Part shown: in pieces, positions 44,710 through 52,693 of the stretch
Layout: every line of letters begins with the position of its first letter
Position numbering within the stretch: position 1 is the first letter of the stretch
Assembly (NCBI GenBank): GCA_002309415.1
Contig: DBXC01000006.1
Span: 80,585 to 144,584 of the forward strand
Direction: 5' to 3'
DNA: 64,000 nucleotides
Source: Dehalococcoidia bacterium UBA1222
GTDB lineage: Bacteria; Chloroflexota; Dehalococcoidia; Dehalococcoidales; UBA1222
Program-made: the position numbers and the translations under genes
The notes under the pieces: model-generated
Databases searched by the model: none
Told to the model about the DNA's origin: nothing
The model's input: the letters and a program-made list of their open reading frames with translations, nothing else

Positions 44710-45060
44710 TTATTGCCTTACTTCTTTGAGCAGGTCTTCCGGCGCAATACCATACAATTTGGCCAGTGCAATGAGATTGGTAGTGCTTGGATCTGATTGC
44801 CCGCTCTCCCATTTGGATACTGCCTGACGGCTGATTCCGATGGCCTCTGCTACGAATTCCTGGGTCATCATGCAATCCGTACGATGATTCTTGAGTACTT
44901 CTCCCAGTGTCTTTGCGTTTTTAGCTTTCTCTTCTCTGGCAGGTTTTGAATTGATGTATTTTCTGAGTGCCTTGATAAGAAGATAGATGAGGTAGCCCAC
45001 AAGTACTGCGGCAGCAAGGATAAGGATAACAAAGATGATGGTTACTCCAGCTCTTGCCAT
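44710..45060 (-). CDS. Membrane-tethered XRE-family regulator
   Basis: This 116-residue protein has one N-terminal membrane helix (about residues 6-30), a basic linker (KALRKYINSKPAREEKAKNA) and a C-terminal XRE helix-turn-helix (MTQEFVAEAIGISRQAVSKWESGQSDPS). The reversed order, with the DNA-binding part at the C-terminus behind a membrane anchor, is uncommon. AAAGGAG precedes the ATG at 45060; the frame is open further upstream into the promoter. It probably represses itself (see the repeats at 45087-45139) and may sense envelope state. Confidence 0.85.
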   Translation of the reverse strand: MARAGVTIIFVILILAAAVLVGYLIYLLIKALRKYINSKPAREEKAKNAKTLGEVLKNHRTDCMMTQEFVAEAIGISRQAVSKWESGQSDPSTTNLIALAKLYGIAPEDLLKEVRQ

Positions 45061-45086
45061 AGTTCGTCTCCTTTCTTGCTGCCAAT

Positions 45087-45139
45087 ATAGTAATAAAAAC
45101 TCGGTTGCTCTACCAACTATCGCGCAACTTTTCGGTTGC
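45087..45139 (-). promoter_or_regulatory. Promoter with repeated GCAACCGA sites
   Basis: On the minus strand TTGGTA (45111-45116), an 18-base spacer and TACTAT (45087-45092) form a promoter. GCAACCGA occurs twice in the same orientation (45101-45108 and 45132-45139), 31 bases apart, about three helical turns. One copy lies in the spacer and one just upstream of the -35 box; GTTGC (minus strand) adds an inverted half-site near the second. Confidence 0.55.
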
Positions 45140-45245
45140 ATCAGTAAAGAATCGGGATATCTTTTGATTTTTATTACAAAAAGTTGTCCATTCGGGATGT
45201 TAGAATCATATCGAAATATGGTAGAGAGAGAAAGGCGGTGATGTC

Positions 45246-46271
45246 ATGAAAGAAGCTTATCTGTATATGGAGATGGAAGAAGGGAAGGTCGCCTGCGGAG
45301 TATGTCCCAGACACTGCCTTATCCCTGAGAACTTCGTCGGTTTCTGCCGGATGTATGTCAATCTCAGGGGCACCCTTTACAGCCTCAATTACGGAAAGAT
45401 CTCTTCTTACACCATGGATCCCATCGAGAAGAAACCTCTCTATCATTTTGCACCCGGTACTGATATCTTTTCTGTCGGGAGCTGGGGGTGCAATTTCCAC
45501 TGCAAAGGATGTCAGAATTCTGCGATAGCATGTATCGATCGTGCTGAGGATTCTATTGAGATGTCCCCGGAGGAACTGGTAGCAACAGCATTGGAAGAGA
45601 ATGCAAAAGGCATCGCTTTCACCTATAACGAACCGACAGTAAGTTTTGAATACACTCTCGATACATTCAAGCTCGCACACGAGAAAGGGCTATACACGGT
45701 CTATGTGACAAATGGTTTCCAGTCTAGTTCAGCACTGCGGATGATCAGTCCTTATCTCGATGTCTACCGAGTTGACATCAAAGCTTTCAAAGAGGATTCG
45801 TTCAAATTCCAGACCGGTATGTCCAAATACATGACTGTTCTAAAGAACGCCATCCAGGCCAAGCACAATTACGGCATGCATGTCGAAGTCGTCACTAACC
45901 TGATCCCCAAGGTCAATGATACCGATGAGGAACTGACGGGACTTGCACAGTGGATTGCAAGTGAACTGGGAAAAGACACTCCGTGGCATGTCACTAGATT
46001 CTTCCCTAGGAACAAGATGCTGACCCATGAGAGCACTCCTTTTGCGACTATCAAGCGTGCATATGACATCGGTAAGAAAGCAGGACTCGAATATGTCTAT
46101 GCCGGGAATATCGATGAGAGATTCGCATCCGATACGGTATGCCCGGGATGCGGTGCCACTGTTATCGAGAGGATGGGGTATAGGGTCCGACGTTTTGGTA
46201 TCGAAGACGGCAAATGCAAGGCATGCGGGCACGATCTGAACATCCACTCTGGCATCAAGAGTACAGACTGA
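45246..46271 (+). CDS. amrS: AmmeMemoRadiSam system radical-SAM enzyme
   Basis: This 341-residue protein is the radical-SAM member of the three-part AmmeMemoRadiSam system, whose reaction is unresolved. Its motifs are an N-terminal Cys set (CGVCPRHCLIPE ... GFCRMY), the SAM cluster GCNFHCKGCQN (about residue 83, a CxxxCxxC spacing), IAFTYNEPT and GLYTVYVTNGF. A C-terminal zinc-ribbon-like region reads CPGCGATVIER ... CKACGHDL. AAAGGCGGTG precedes the ATG. The Memo-AMMECR1 fusion gene follows after 72 bases, so the full set is present in two genes. Confidence 0.95.
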   Translation: MKEAYLYMEMEEGKVACGVCPRHCLIPENFVGFCRMYVNLRGTLYSLNYGKISSYTMDPIEKKPLYHFAPGTDIFSVGSWGCNFHCKGCQNSAIACIDRAEDSIEMSPEELVATALEENAKGIAFTYNEPTVSFEYTLDTFKLAHEKGLYTVYVTNGFQSSSALRMISPYLDVYRVDIKAFKEDSFKFQTGMSKYMTVLKNAIQAKHNYGMHVEVVTNLIPKVNDTDEELTGLAQWIASELGKDTPWHVTRFFPRNKMLTHESTPFATIKRAYDIGKKAGLEYVYAGNIDERFASDTVCPGCGATVIERMGYRVRRFGIEDGKCKACGHDLNIHSGIKSTD

Positions 46272-46343
46272 TTTCAAGCTATTTATCGTTCCTTAAGCTA
46301 TAATTAGATATGACTGATCCATATCTCTTATAGGAGCGGTGAC

Positions 46344-47669
46344 ATGACTGACAGACCTTCTGCGATAGCCGGGCGTTTTTATCCTAAGGATCCATCTGAG
46401 CTCAATGCTCTTCTTGACTCTTATTTAGTCTCTGGAATGCCTAAGAGAGATGCATATGGAGTGATGTGTCCTCATGCCGGTTATATGTATTCAGGTATCG
46501 TTACCGGAAGGTGTCTTTCCGAAGTGAATGTTCCTGATACAGTCGTCATCATGTGCCCTAATCATACCGGTCTGGGAAAGCCGTTTTCAGTATGGCCTGA
46601 CGGCAATTGGCAGACTCCTCTTGGTACCGTTCCTGTTGATACGGGATTTACGAAGAAGCTCTTGTCGAATTCGTCGCTGTTTGAGGCAGATTGTTCTCCG
46701 CATATCATGGAGCATGCGGTTGAAGTAATGGTTCCGTTCCTCCAGCGTTTGAATCCTAATGTTTCTATCGTACCTATCGTAGTGAGGAACACTAATAACC
46801 AGACCTATGAAGCGCTGGGACATGATATGGCCGAGACCATAAAACAATGTGGTGGTATCGGGAAAGTGATGATGCTGGGATCGTCCGATATGACTCATTA
46901 CGAACCACATGATAATGCCACCCGTAAGGACCGTATTGCTTTAGACGAGATCGAAAAACTGGACTTTAGAAACCTTCAGGCCAAGCTGACTGCCAACCGT
47001 ATCACTATGTGCGGTGATGCGGCCGTTTCAGTCATGATTGCAGCGTCTGTTGAACTTGGTGCCGACCATGCGGAAACTTTGATGTATAGGACTTCAGGTG
47101 ATGCTTGTGGAGATTATTCGGCAGTCGTCGGTTATGCCGCTGTCATCATTCCGAACGATGTGTGCAGCGAGCCTGTTAAGCTGGCCTATGAGACCATTAA
47201 TACTTTCCTCAAAGAGGGAAAACTCGTCGATGTTCCTGCTGATCCAACTCTCGGAGGCATCCAGAGAGCAGGTTGTTTTGTTTCGATTCATGAGTACGGA
47301 GAACTCCGTGGTTGTATCGGTACCATCATGCCGACTCAGCCAACGATTGCTCAGGAGATCATCCATAATGCCATTAGTGCATCGACCAGAGATCCTCGTT
47401 TTGAACCTATCTCAGCAGCTGAACTGCCGTATCTTGAGATAAACGTGGATATCCTCACTCCGCCTGAACCCATCGAGAGCGAAGCTGAGCTGGATGTAAA
47501 ACGCTATGGATGTATAGTCGAATGCCGTGAGAGACGCGGTCTCTTACTGCCTGATCTTGAAGGCGTGGATACGGTCGAACAGCAGATCGATATCTGCCGC
47601 AGAAAAGGCGGAATAGGGCATACTGAGCCTGTTCAGCTCTATCGGTTCGAAGTCAAGAGATACAAATAG
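46344..47669 (+). CDS. Memo-AMMECR1 fusion (AmmeMemoRadiSam proteins B and A)
   Basis: This 441-residue protein has two domains. Residues about 1-260 are a Memo-like domain: RPSAIAGRFYPKDPSEL, VMCPHAGYMYSG, CPNHTGLG, EHAVEVMVPFLQ and MLGSSDMTHYEPH. The His, Asp and Cys residues resemble the metal site of extradiol dioxygenase-like proteins. Residues about 275-441 are AMMECR1-like: FVSIHEYGELRGCIGTI and NAISASTRDPRFEPI. AGGAGCGG precedes the ATG by seven bases. With the radical-SAM gene upstream it forms a complete but functionally unexplained system. Confidence 0.95.
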   Translation: MTDRPSAIAGRFYPKDPSELNALLDSYLVSGMPKRDAYGVMCPHAGYMYSGIVTGRCLSEVNVPDTVVIMCPNHTGLGKPFSVWPDGNWQTPLGTVPVDTGFTKKLLSNSSLFEADCSPHIMEHAVEVMVPFLQRLNPNVSIVPIVVRNTNNQTYEALGHDMAETIKQCGGIGKVMMLGSSDMTHYEPHDNATRKDRIALDEIEKLDFRNLQAKLTANRITMCGDAAVSVMIAASVELGADHAETLMYRTSGDACGDYSAVVGYAAVIIPNDVCSEPVKLAYETINTFLKEGKLVDVPADPTLGGIQRAGCFVSIHEYGELRGCIGTIMPTQPTIAQEIIHNAISASTRDPRFEPISAAELPYLEINVDILTPPEPIESEAELDVKRYGCIVECRERRGLLLPDLEGVDTVEQQIDICRRKGGIGHTEPVQLYRFEVKRYK

Positions 47670-47671
47670 CG

Positions 47672-47860
47672 CTAAGCGCCGAATGTGAATCCGCCGAATC
47701 CAATGAAGTTGTTGTTGGTGAAACCGTGAGATCCCTTTTCGAAACGGATCTTTTGGATGAGTGCTTCTTTGAATGCCTGCTCTATGGTGACTGAGTGGAG
47801 CTGTGCATATTCTTCAACGAGCTGTTTTTCTTCTTCATCGATTTCAAATGTGATAGTCAT
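47672..47860 (-). CDS. RHH antitoxin-like protein with aromatic Gly tail
   Basis: This 62-residue protein starts with MTITFEIDEEEKQLVEEYAQLHSVTIEQAFKEA-type sequence, the ribbon-helix-helix layout of RelB/DUF6290 antitoxins. The usual acidic tail is replaced by a Phe/Gly/Asn-rich end (GFTNNNFIGFGGFTFGA). No toxin gene is adjacent: one neighbour is the Memo fusion gene two bases away (convergent) and the other is rarA. It may be an orphan antitoxin or a stand-alone repressor. GGAGC lies 7-8 bases upstream of the ATG. Confidence 0.8.
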   Translation of the reverse strand: MTITFEIDEEEKQLVEEYAQLHSVTIEQAFKEALIQKIRFEKGSHGFTNNNFIGFGGFTFGA

Positions 47861-47944
47861 TTTGATTTAGCTCCTTCAGTTTTTATCTACTTAAATCATA
47901 GCTCAATATGAAAATGTTGGACAGATTAAGGGTATAATAATCGC

Positions 47945-49291
47945 ATGGATCTATTCGATTATAAGATCGCTCAGTCTGAATCATTGGATGCTCCTTTAGC
48001 ATCTCGTATGCGTCCGCGTACTCTCGATGAATACGTCGGACAGCAGCATATCGTCGGTAAGGGCAGGGCCCTGCGTAATGCCATCGATTCAGGCAAGCTT
48101 CCTTCGGTAGTACTCTGGGGACCTCCGGGTTCTGGTAAGACTACTCTTGCTAACATCATGGCGTCTGCTACGGATGCCTGTTTTGCTTCCATTTCTGCCG
48201 TTACGGCTGGGGTGGCTGATGTCAGGAAGGTCATCAATGAAGCTAAAGACCGCTACAAGATGAACGGGCAGAAGACGATCCTTTTCATCGATGAGATCCA
48301 CCGCTTCAATAAGGCACAGCAGGATTCCATCCTTCCCTTTGTTGAGGATGGTACCGTCACTCTTATCGGCGCTACTACAGAGAATCCTTCTTTCTCTGTG
48401 ATATCTCCTCTTTTGTCACGTTCCCAGGTCTATATCCTGAAAGCACTTGAGGACGATGATCTAAGGACGATTTTAGATCGTGCTTTGAAAGATGAGGAGA
48501 GGGGACTGGGAAGATATAAAGGCAAAGTTGATGACGATGCCATCGAACATATCATCACGATTTCCAATCACGATGCCAGAGCCGCCTTGAATGCTCTCGA
48601 ATCGTCGGTCATGACTACATTGCCTGATGAAGAGGGTGTAAGACACGTCACTCTGCAGATGGTAGAAGACGTACTGCAGCAGAGAGCCCTCCTCTACGAT
48701 AAGGATGGCGAACAGCACTACGACATCATCTCGGCTCTCCATAAGACCATCAGGGGCTCTGATCCCGATGCTGCCTTATACTGGCTTGCCAGGATGCTTG
48801 AAGCTGGGGAAGAACCGCTTTATATCGCCAGGCGTTTGGTCCGTGCCGCTACTGAAGATGTCGGTATGGCCGATCCCCAGGCTCTTCCCATCTGTATCGC
48901 TGCTCAGCAGACCGTGCAGTTCTTAGGCATGCCTGAAGCCAATCTTGCTTTAGCTGAAGCTGTCGTATATCTCGCTACTGCTCCTAAGAGCAACTCGCTT
49001 TATACTGCATATTCCCGCGTGCAGAAGGAAGTCTCCAAAGGCAAGAATGAACCCGTACCTCTGCACCTTCGCAATGCACCGACCAAACTCATGAAAGATA
49101 ATGACTACGGCAATGGCTATAAATATGCCCACGATTTCCCAGGGCATTTCGTGAAACAGCAGAATCTGCCTGATTCGCTTGACGGCAAACGATACTACTA
49201 TCCTACGACTCTAGGTTATGAGAAGACCGTTACCACCAGGATGAAGATTTGGTGGCCGGAACGTTTTGATTCATCTGAATCCATTAAATGA
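47945..49291 (+). CDS. rarA: Replication-associated recombination protein RarA (MgsA)
   Basis: This 448-residue AAA+ ATPase acts at stalled replication forks. The N-terminus is [20 protein letters not shown]. Walker A is [12 protein letters not shown], Walker B is [16 protein letters not shown], and the ATTENPSF sensor and the C-terminal tetramer domain ([21 protein letters not shown]) are intact. No Shine-Dalgarno is present. TATAAT (47933-47938) ends six bases before the ATG, so the mRNA is likely leaderless. It is a single gene, divergent from the small antitoxin-like gene. Confidence 0.96.
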   Translation: MDLFDYKIAQSESLDAPLASRMRPRTLDEYVGQQHIVGKGRALRNAIDSGKLPSVVLWGPPGSGKTTLANIMASATDACFASISAVTAGVADVRKVINEAKDRYKMNGQKTILFIDEIHRFNKAQQDSILPFVEDGTVTLIGATTENPSFSVISPLLSRSQVYILKALEDDDLRTILDRALKDEERGLGRYKGKVDDDAIEHIITISNHDARAALNALESSVMTTLPDEEGVRHVTLQMVEDVLQQRALLYDKDGEQHYDIISALHKTIRGSDPDAALYWLARMLEAGEEPLYIARRLVRAATEDVGMADPQALPICIAAQQTVQFLGMPEANLALAEAVVYLATAPKSNSLYTAYSRVQKEVSKGKNEPVPLHLRNAPTKLMKDNDYGNGYKYAHDFPGHFVKQQNLPDSLDGKRYYYPTTLGYEKTVTTRMKIWWPERFDSSESIK

Positions 49292-49390
49292 TGGGCGTTG
49301 AATGTTGATTAGATGGTATTCCATAAGTCAACGTAGCTATATATAATTCTTGTAAATAATCTTGAACCTTTCTTGTTTAGGGGTGAAACA

Positions 49391-49972
49391 ATGATAGGAA
49401 TAGATGATCAGATTAATTATTATCATAGTGTCATTTTTGGTGATACTCCGGACCCGTTTAGGGCTTCGTTCGATCGCGCTTTTCGAGATTTCTCAAGGAC
49501 TATTGTTTATCCCAAGGGAATAACCGATTTTGAGAAAAGAAAATGGCGTGATAGTGTTTATAAGCTACTAGTCCAAAAAGTCACACCTTTCTATCCGATT
49601 GTAGATTCTCAAGATGAATTTGATCTTTGGCATGAACACGCATGCTTAGTTGTGATAGATTCATTTCGGGACGGTATTAATATCTTGACATATGGTCAAG
49701 CACAAAAGTGGTTGAACATGTTCATGAAGTATCTTTTTTTACTTGATAATAATTTTCCTAGCAGTATCATCCCATTCTTACATGTTCCCATCGATAATGT
49801 AATCCTTGATGTTGCCAAAACTGATCTAGGAATAAATAGGCCTCCTAAAGCCTGGAGCAAATGGGATTTCTTGGAGTATGTAGATTTCCAAATGACTTTA
49901 CGTAAAAAAATTTCGTCCAAATATAGTGGTTTGGTTACGCCTTTTGAATGGGAGTTTAAGCACTGGAATTGA
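49391..49972 (+). CDS. Unknown protein, first gene of an AT-rich module
   Basis: This 194-residue protein is not recognised. The ATG at 49391 has AGGGGTG before it; a TTG 18 bases upstream is the alternative. It is rich in aromatic residues and Asp, with helices around DPFRASFDRAFRDFSR and WLNMFMKYLFLL and a basic end (LRKKISSKYSG). Base composition is clearly more AT-rich than the flanking core genes, and arginine codons shift to AGG/AGA. A partner gene follows after 31 bases. This suggests an acquired two-gene unit, perhaps defensive; that is an inference. Confidence 0.7.
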   Translation: MIGIDDQINYYHSVIFGDTPDPFRASFDRAFRDFSRTIVYPKGITDFEKRKWRDSVYKLLVQKVTPFYPIVDSQDEFDLWHEHACLVVIDSFRDGINILTYGQAQKWLNMFMKYLFLLDNNFPSSIIPFLHVPIDNVILDVAKTDLGINRPPKAWSKWDFLEYVDFQMTLRKKISSKYSGLVTPFEWEFKHWN

Positions 49973-50003
49973 TTTTACTCTTGAAGTGAGGAAATGCTAT
50001 CAA

Positions 50004-50867
50004 ATGTTTGGAAAGGATTTGTATAGTTATTTTAATAATGGTGTGATAGATAAGACTAAAGTGGATGAGCCTATTCTTTTTAAAGCTCTGAATCATGCCT
50101 TTCAAGTAGTTGCTACGAAAACCCCGGCGGTCTGTCGTGTAATACATGGAAATGTGCGCCAGGTTTCATTTAGCGAAAAAACTTTTACACCTTTTTATCG
50201 CGATGATGATATCGGTAAACCCTCTGTACCATGTGAGTTGGCGGATTTGTTGTTTGTGGTTGTAGATCGCTCCTCCAATGAAATGCGTATCTGTTGCTTG
50301 CAAAATAAATATGATAGGAATAGAAAAAAACACACACTATTTTCTGGTGTTGTAGCAGATTTACGACAATTATATCTCTATAAAGAGAGACCGGAATTTA
50401 TCGATTATGGAAAACGTAATTCACTTTTGAAAGATGCTATTTGCCCATCGGTGGGTTCCTATGGGGTGTTTTATAAAACGTCCTCTGGTTTATATGACAT
50501 GAAGTATTACAGCTCCGAGGTCTTTAGAATACCACATTATCATGTGTCCTCAGGAAGACGGACTGTATACCCAACACTTGGACCGTTGTTTCTATATCAT
50601 TCTTCTCCCTCGTTTGGAACAGTATTTGAATTGCAGTATTCAGACTGTATGAATATCTTCGGTGAAGCACTAATTGGAATGCTCATTGGAACACCATGCA
50701 CAATTTCTAAAGGACTCACTTATTTGAATGACAAAAGCATTAACGATGCTGTTATTGGTTTGATAGGTGATGATTATGTTTCATCTCTTGAATTGAATGA
50801 TAACAATCAGTTTTCCAGCTTTTCTTATCAGACTGCTGTTGTAATTAGAGGACAAAGGATATTTTAA
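50004..50867 (+). CDS. Possible PD-(D/E)xK-like nuclease, second gene of AT-rich module
   Basis: This protein of about 287 residues starts at ATG 50004 with GAGGAA about ten bases upstream; the frame is also open back to 49926. Its centre reads E78-L-A-D81-LLFVVV ... ICCLQ100-N-K102-YD. This resembles the E..D..(E/Q)xK core of restriction-type nucleases, with the QxK form seen in Mrr-like enzymes. The rest has Tyr-rich strands and a C-terminal hydrophobic segment (IFGEALIGMLIG). No known defence family is recognised. It shares the AT-rich composition of its upstream partner. Confidence 0.65.
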   Translation: MFGKDLYSYFNNGVIDKTKVDEPILFKALNHAFQVVATKTPAVCRVIHGNVRQVSFSEKTFTPFYRDDDIGKPSVPCELADLLFVVVDRSSNEMRICCLQNKYDRNRKKHTLFSGVVADLRQLYLYKERPEFIDYGKRNSLLKDAICPSVGSYGVFYKTSSGLYDMKYYSSEVFRIPHYHVSSGRRTVYPTLGPLFLYHSSPSFGTVFELQYSDCMNIFGEALIGMLIGTPCTISKGLTYLNDKSINDAVIGLIGDDYVSSLELNDNNQFSSFSYQTAVVIRGQRIF

Positions 50868-51063
50868 AAGAGGATGGTATGAAGGGAGATAACTGAATGA
50901 TGCTGAGTGATACTCATGATCAGGACTGTTAAAACGTAAATGCCTCTCTCCGTCTCTATTTAAATGGACAACCATTTGAATGAAAAACTGGTGAACTGAA
51001 CGTTTAGAAGAAGATTAATTCACCCGTGAGACCATTTTGAATTGCTACAAAAATGCATAGATT

Positions 51064-51581
51064 ATGAGACTGTTGTTGGCTAAAGAACTTGATATCGTTA
51101 AGAAGAAATACATCGAGGTCATCGATAATACTCCCGAGATGAAAATACATACCGATGGGTATATGGACTGCATCCTACGGACACGATGTTGCAGTCATAC
51201 ATCGATAATCATGAAATGTATCTTTTGATGGATGGGGAACACATTGCAGGAATGGTTGCGCTCGTCATGCATCAGGGCAGTGACTACGAGAATGTCGAAT
51301 GGACTAAACATGTTGCCAGTGATGAAGTCGCGACATTACATCTGCTTGCTGTCTGTCCTGATTACCAAGGCAGAGGTCTTGCTGATACGATCATCGATGA
51401 ATCTATCGCTATCTCAAAAGCCAACGGAAAGAAGTCTCTAAGGCTGGATACGCTGAAATCGAATCTTCTTGCCCAGCATATATACGAGAAATATGGATTC
51501 AAATACAGGGGAACACAAAACCTCTATGCCCCCAATACCGGCTGGATCGATTTTCTCTTCTACGAATTGTCCTTAGAGTGA
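51064..51581 (+). pseudogene. GNAT acetyltransferase gene with a frameshift
   Basis: From ATG 51064 the frame encodes MRLLLAKELDIVKKKYIEVIDNTPEMKIH, the usual N-terminus of this GNAT group, then breaks. From about 51150 a second frame continues with YRWVYGLHPTDTMLQSYIDN, VATLHLLAVCPDYQGRGLADTIID (acetyl-CoA loop) and HIYEKYGFKYRGTQNLY. One missing base near 51152 would join the two parts exactly (H-T-R-W-V-Y). Either the gene is recently inactivated, or there is a sequencing error or programmed slip. A shorter protein from ATG 51186 would lack the first 40 residues of the fold. Confidence 0.8.
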
Positions 51582-51586
51582 TGTCA

Positions 51587-52552
51587 CTAAGCTTTGTTCA
51601 TGTTGATAAAAATTGGCGGGAATTGCGGCTCAGGCACCGGGCCTGGGAAGCATGATATGGTGATATTCTGATATGAATCCTTGTCGGAGTAAGCAACTTC
51701 GCATGGGCGGGCTTCAAAATTTCTGAATACAGAAAAGCCAACTCGTGATTCGACTTTTCGGGTCTTATCCACGTGACCGAGCCATGTCTCGCCGCGGTAA
51801 ATGAACGTTACGCTCCCGTCCGCCTGTATTGTGAGCTCTGATTCCTGCATCTTAGGATCAGGTTCATTGAATGGGGAGAACATGTTCTGAGTCTGTGACC
51901 CGTTCGGGATCCACCGGCCCACAAAACCTTCTTCGACCCACCATGAGAGTCCCTCGTAATCTATAGTTGCGTAACTGCCGTCGGTGTGTGCGGTACCGGT
52001 CCCAGGAACGAGTTTTCGTTCTTTGCCGAACCATGTTATCGTCCTGACTTTATATGCGGGGTTGTCTCTGGGATCTTCCAAGTCAGGACCTTGTACTTCT
52101 TCCCATCCTGGTTCGTTAGCCACTATGGCATTGAAGAAATTGAAAAGTTCGGCATACATGATGTCTTCCAGAGGGGGAAGGGTCTTCGGGAATTTGGCAG
52201 ACCACATGATGTCATAGAGGAATGCGTCTCCGCTGTAGACCATGAGTGAACGGCTGGGGCCGCTCGAATAGCTTCCGTAGGGGAGTTTTGACCATGCTTC
52301 AAGGTCGTATCTTGCGAGTATATCCAGAAGGACTTTTACCTGATTGCCCGAAAGGGAGAGATTGCCTTCTTTCTTGTGACCGGTATAGTTTGATGGTCCG
52401 ATGCGTTTCCTGAGTTCCAGTTTTGCTCCGTCAGTCGTCATCTCGCTGACATATGCATAGAATTCGATTTGATTTCCGTAATTCTGGGCGTAGTTGAATC
52501 TGACAGCAGTGACGGGTTTTCCTGATGGACCGAAAGTGACCTGATCTCCCAT
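51587..52552 (-). CDS. Unknown beta-rich cytoplasmic protein
   Basis: This 321-residue protein has no signal peptide and no recognised domain. It is rich in Gly, Pro, Tyr and Trp. The first half has the pattern YAYVSEMTTDGAKLELRKRIG and YDLEAWSKLPYGSYSSGPSRSL. The second half has VRTITWFGKERKLVPGTGT, WWVEEGFVGRW and ITIQADGSVTFIYRGETW-type strands (sequence ELTIQADGSVTFIYRGETW). The mostly strand-based layout fits a binding or structural role. Its stop is five bases from the end of the convergent acetyltransferase gene. Confidence 0.75.
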   Translation of the reverse strand: MGDQVTFGPSGKPVTAVRFNYAQNYGNQIEFYAYVSEMTTDGAKLELRKRIGPSNYTGHKKEGNLSLSGNQVKVLLDILARYDLEAWSKLPYGSYSSGPSRSLMVYSGDAFLYDIMWSAKFPKTLPPLEDIMYAELFNFFNAIVANEPGWEEVQGPDLEDPRDNPAYKVRTITWFGKERKLVPGTGTAHTDGSYATIDYEGLSWWVEEGFVGRWIPNGSQTQNMFSPFNEPDPKMQESELTIQADGSVTFIYRGETWLGHVDKTRKVESRVGFSVFRNFEARPCEVAYSDKDSYQNITISCFPGPVPEPQFPPIFINMNKA

Positions 52553-52622
52553 GAAAGACCTCCATGTTAAACCGTTCTTTTGTGCCTATTTTAGCATTAA
52601 ACAATTATTCCTACATTATTAT

Positions 52623-52680
52623 TTGCACAAGTCGTGCGTAATTAGATACAATGTACCGACAGGTGTCTCGAAAGAGACAC
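52623..52680 (+). promoter_or_regulatory. Promoter and leader hairpin of the pycB-iorB operon
   Basis: TTGCAC (52623-52628), an 18-base spacer and TACAAT (52647-52652) form the promoter. The leader holds a 7-bp stem, GTGTCTC/GAGACAC (52663-52680), closed by a GAAA tetraloop, right before AGGAGGG. It may stabilise the mRNA or tune initiation. Confidence 0.65.
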
Positions 52681-52693
52681 TAGGAGGGTTTTT

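Noticed and set aside
47672..47860. Complete toxin-antitoxin pair
   Set aside because: No small toxin frame was found on either side; the neighbours are the Memo-AMMECR1 gene and rarA.
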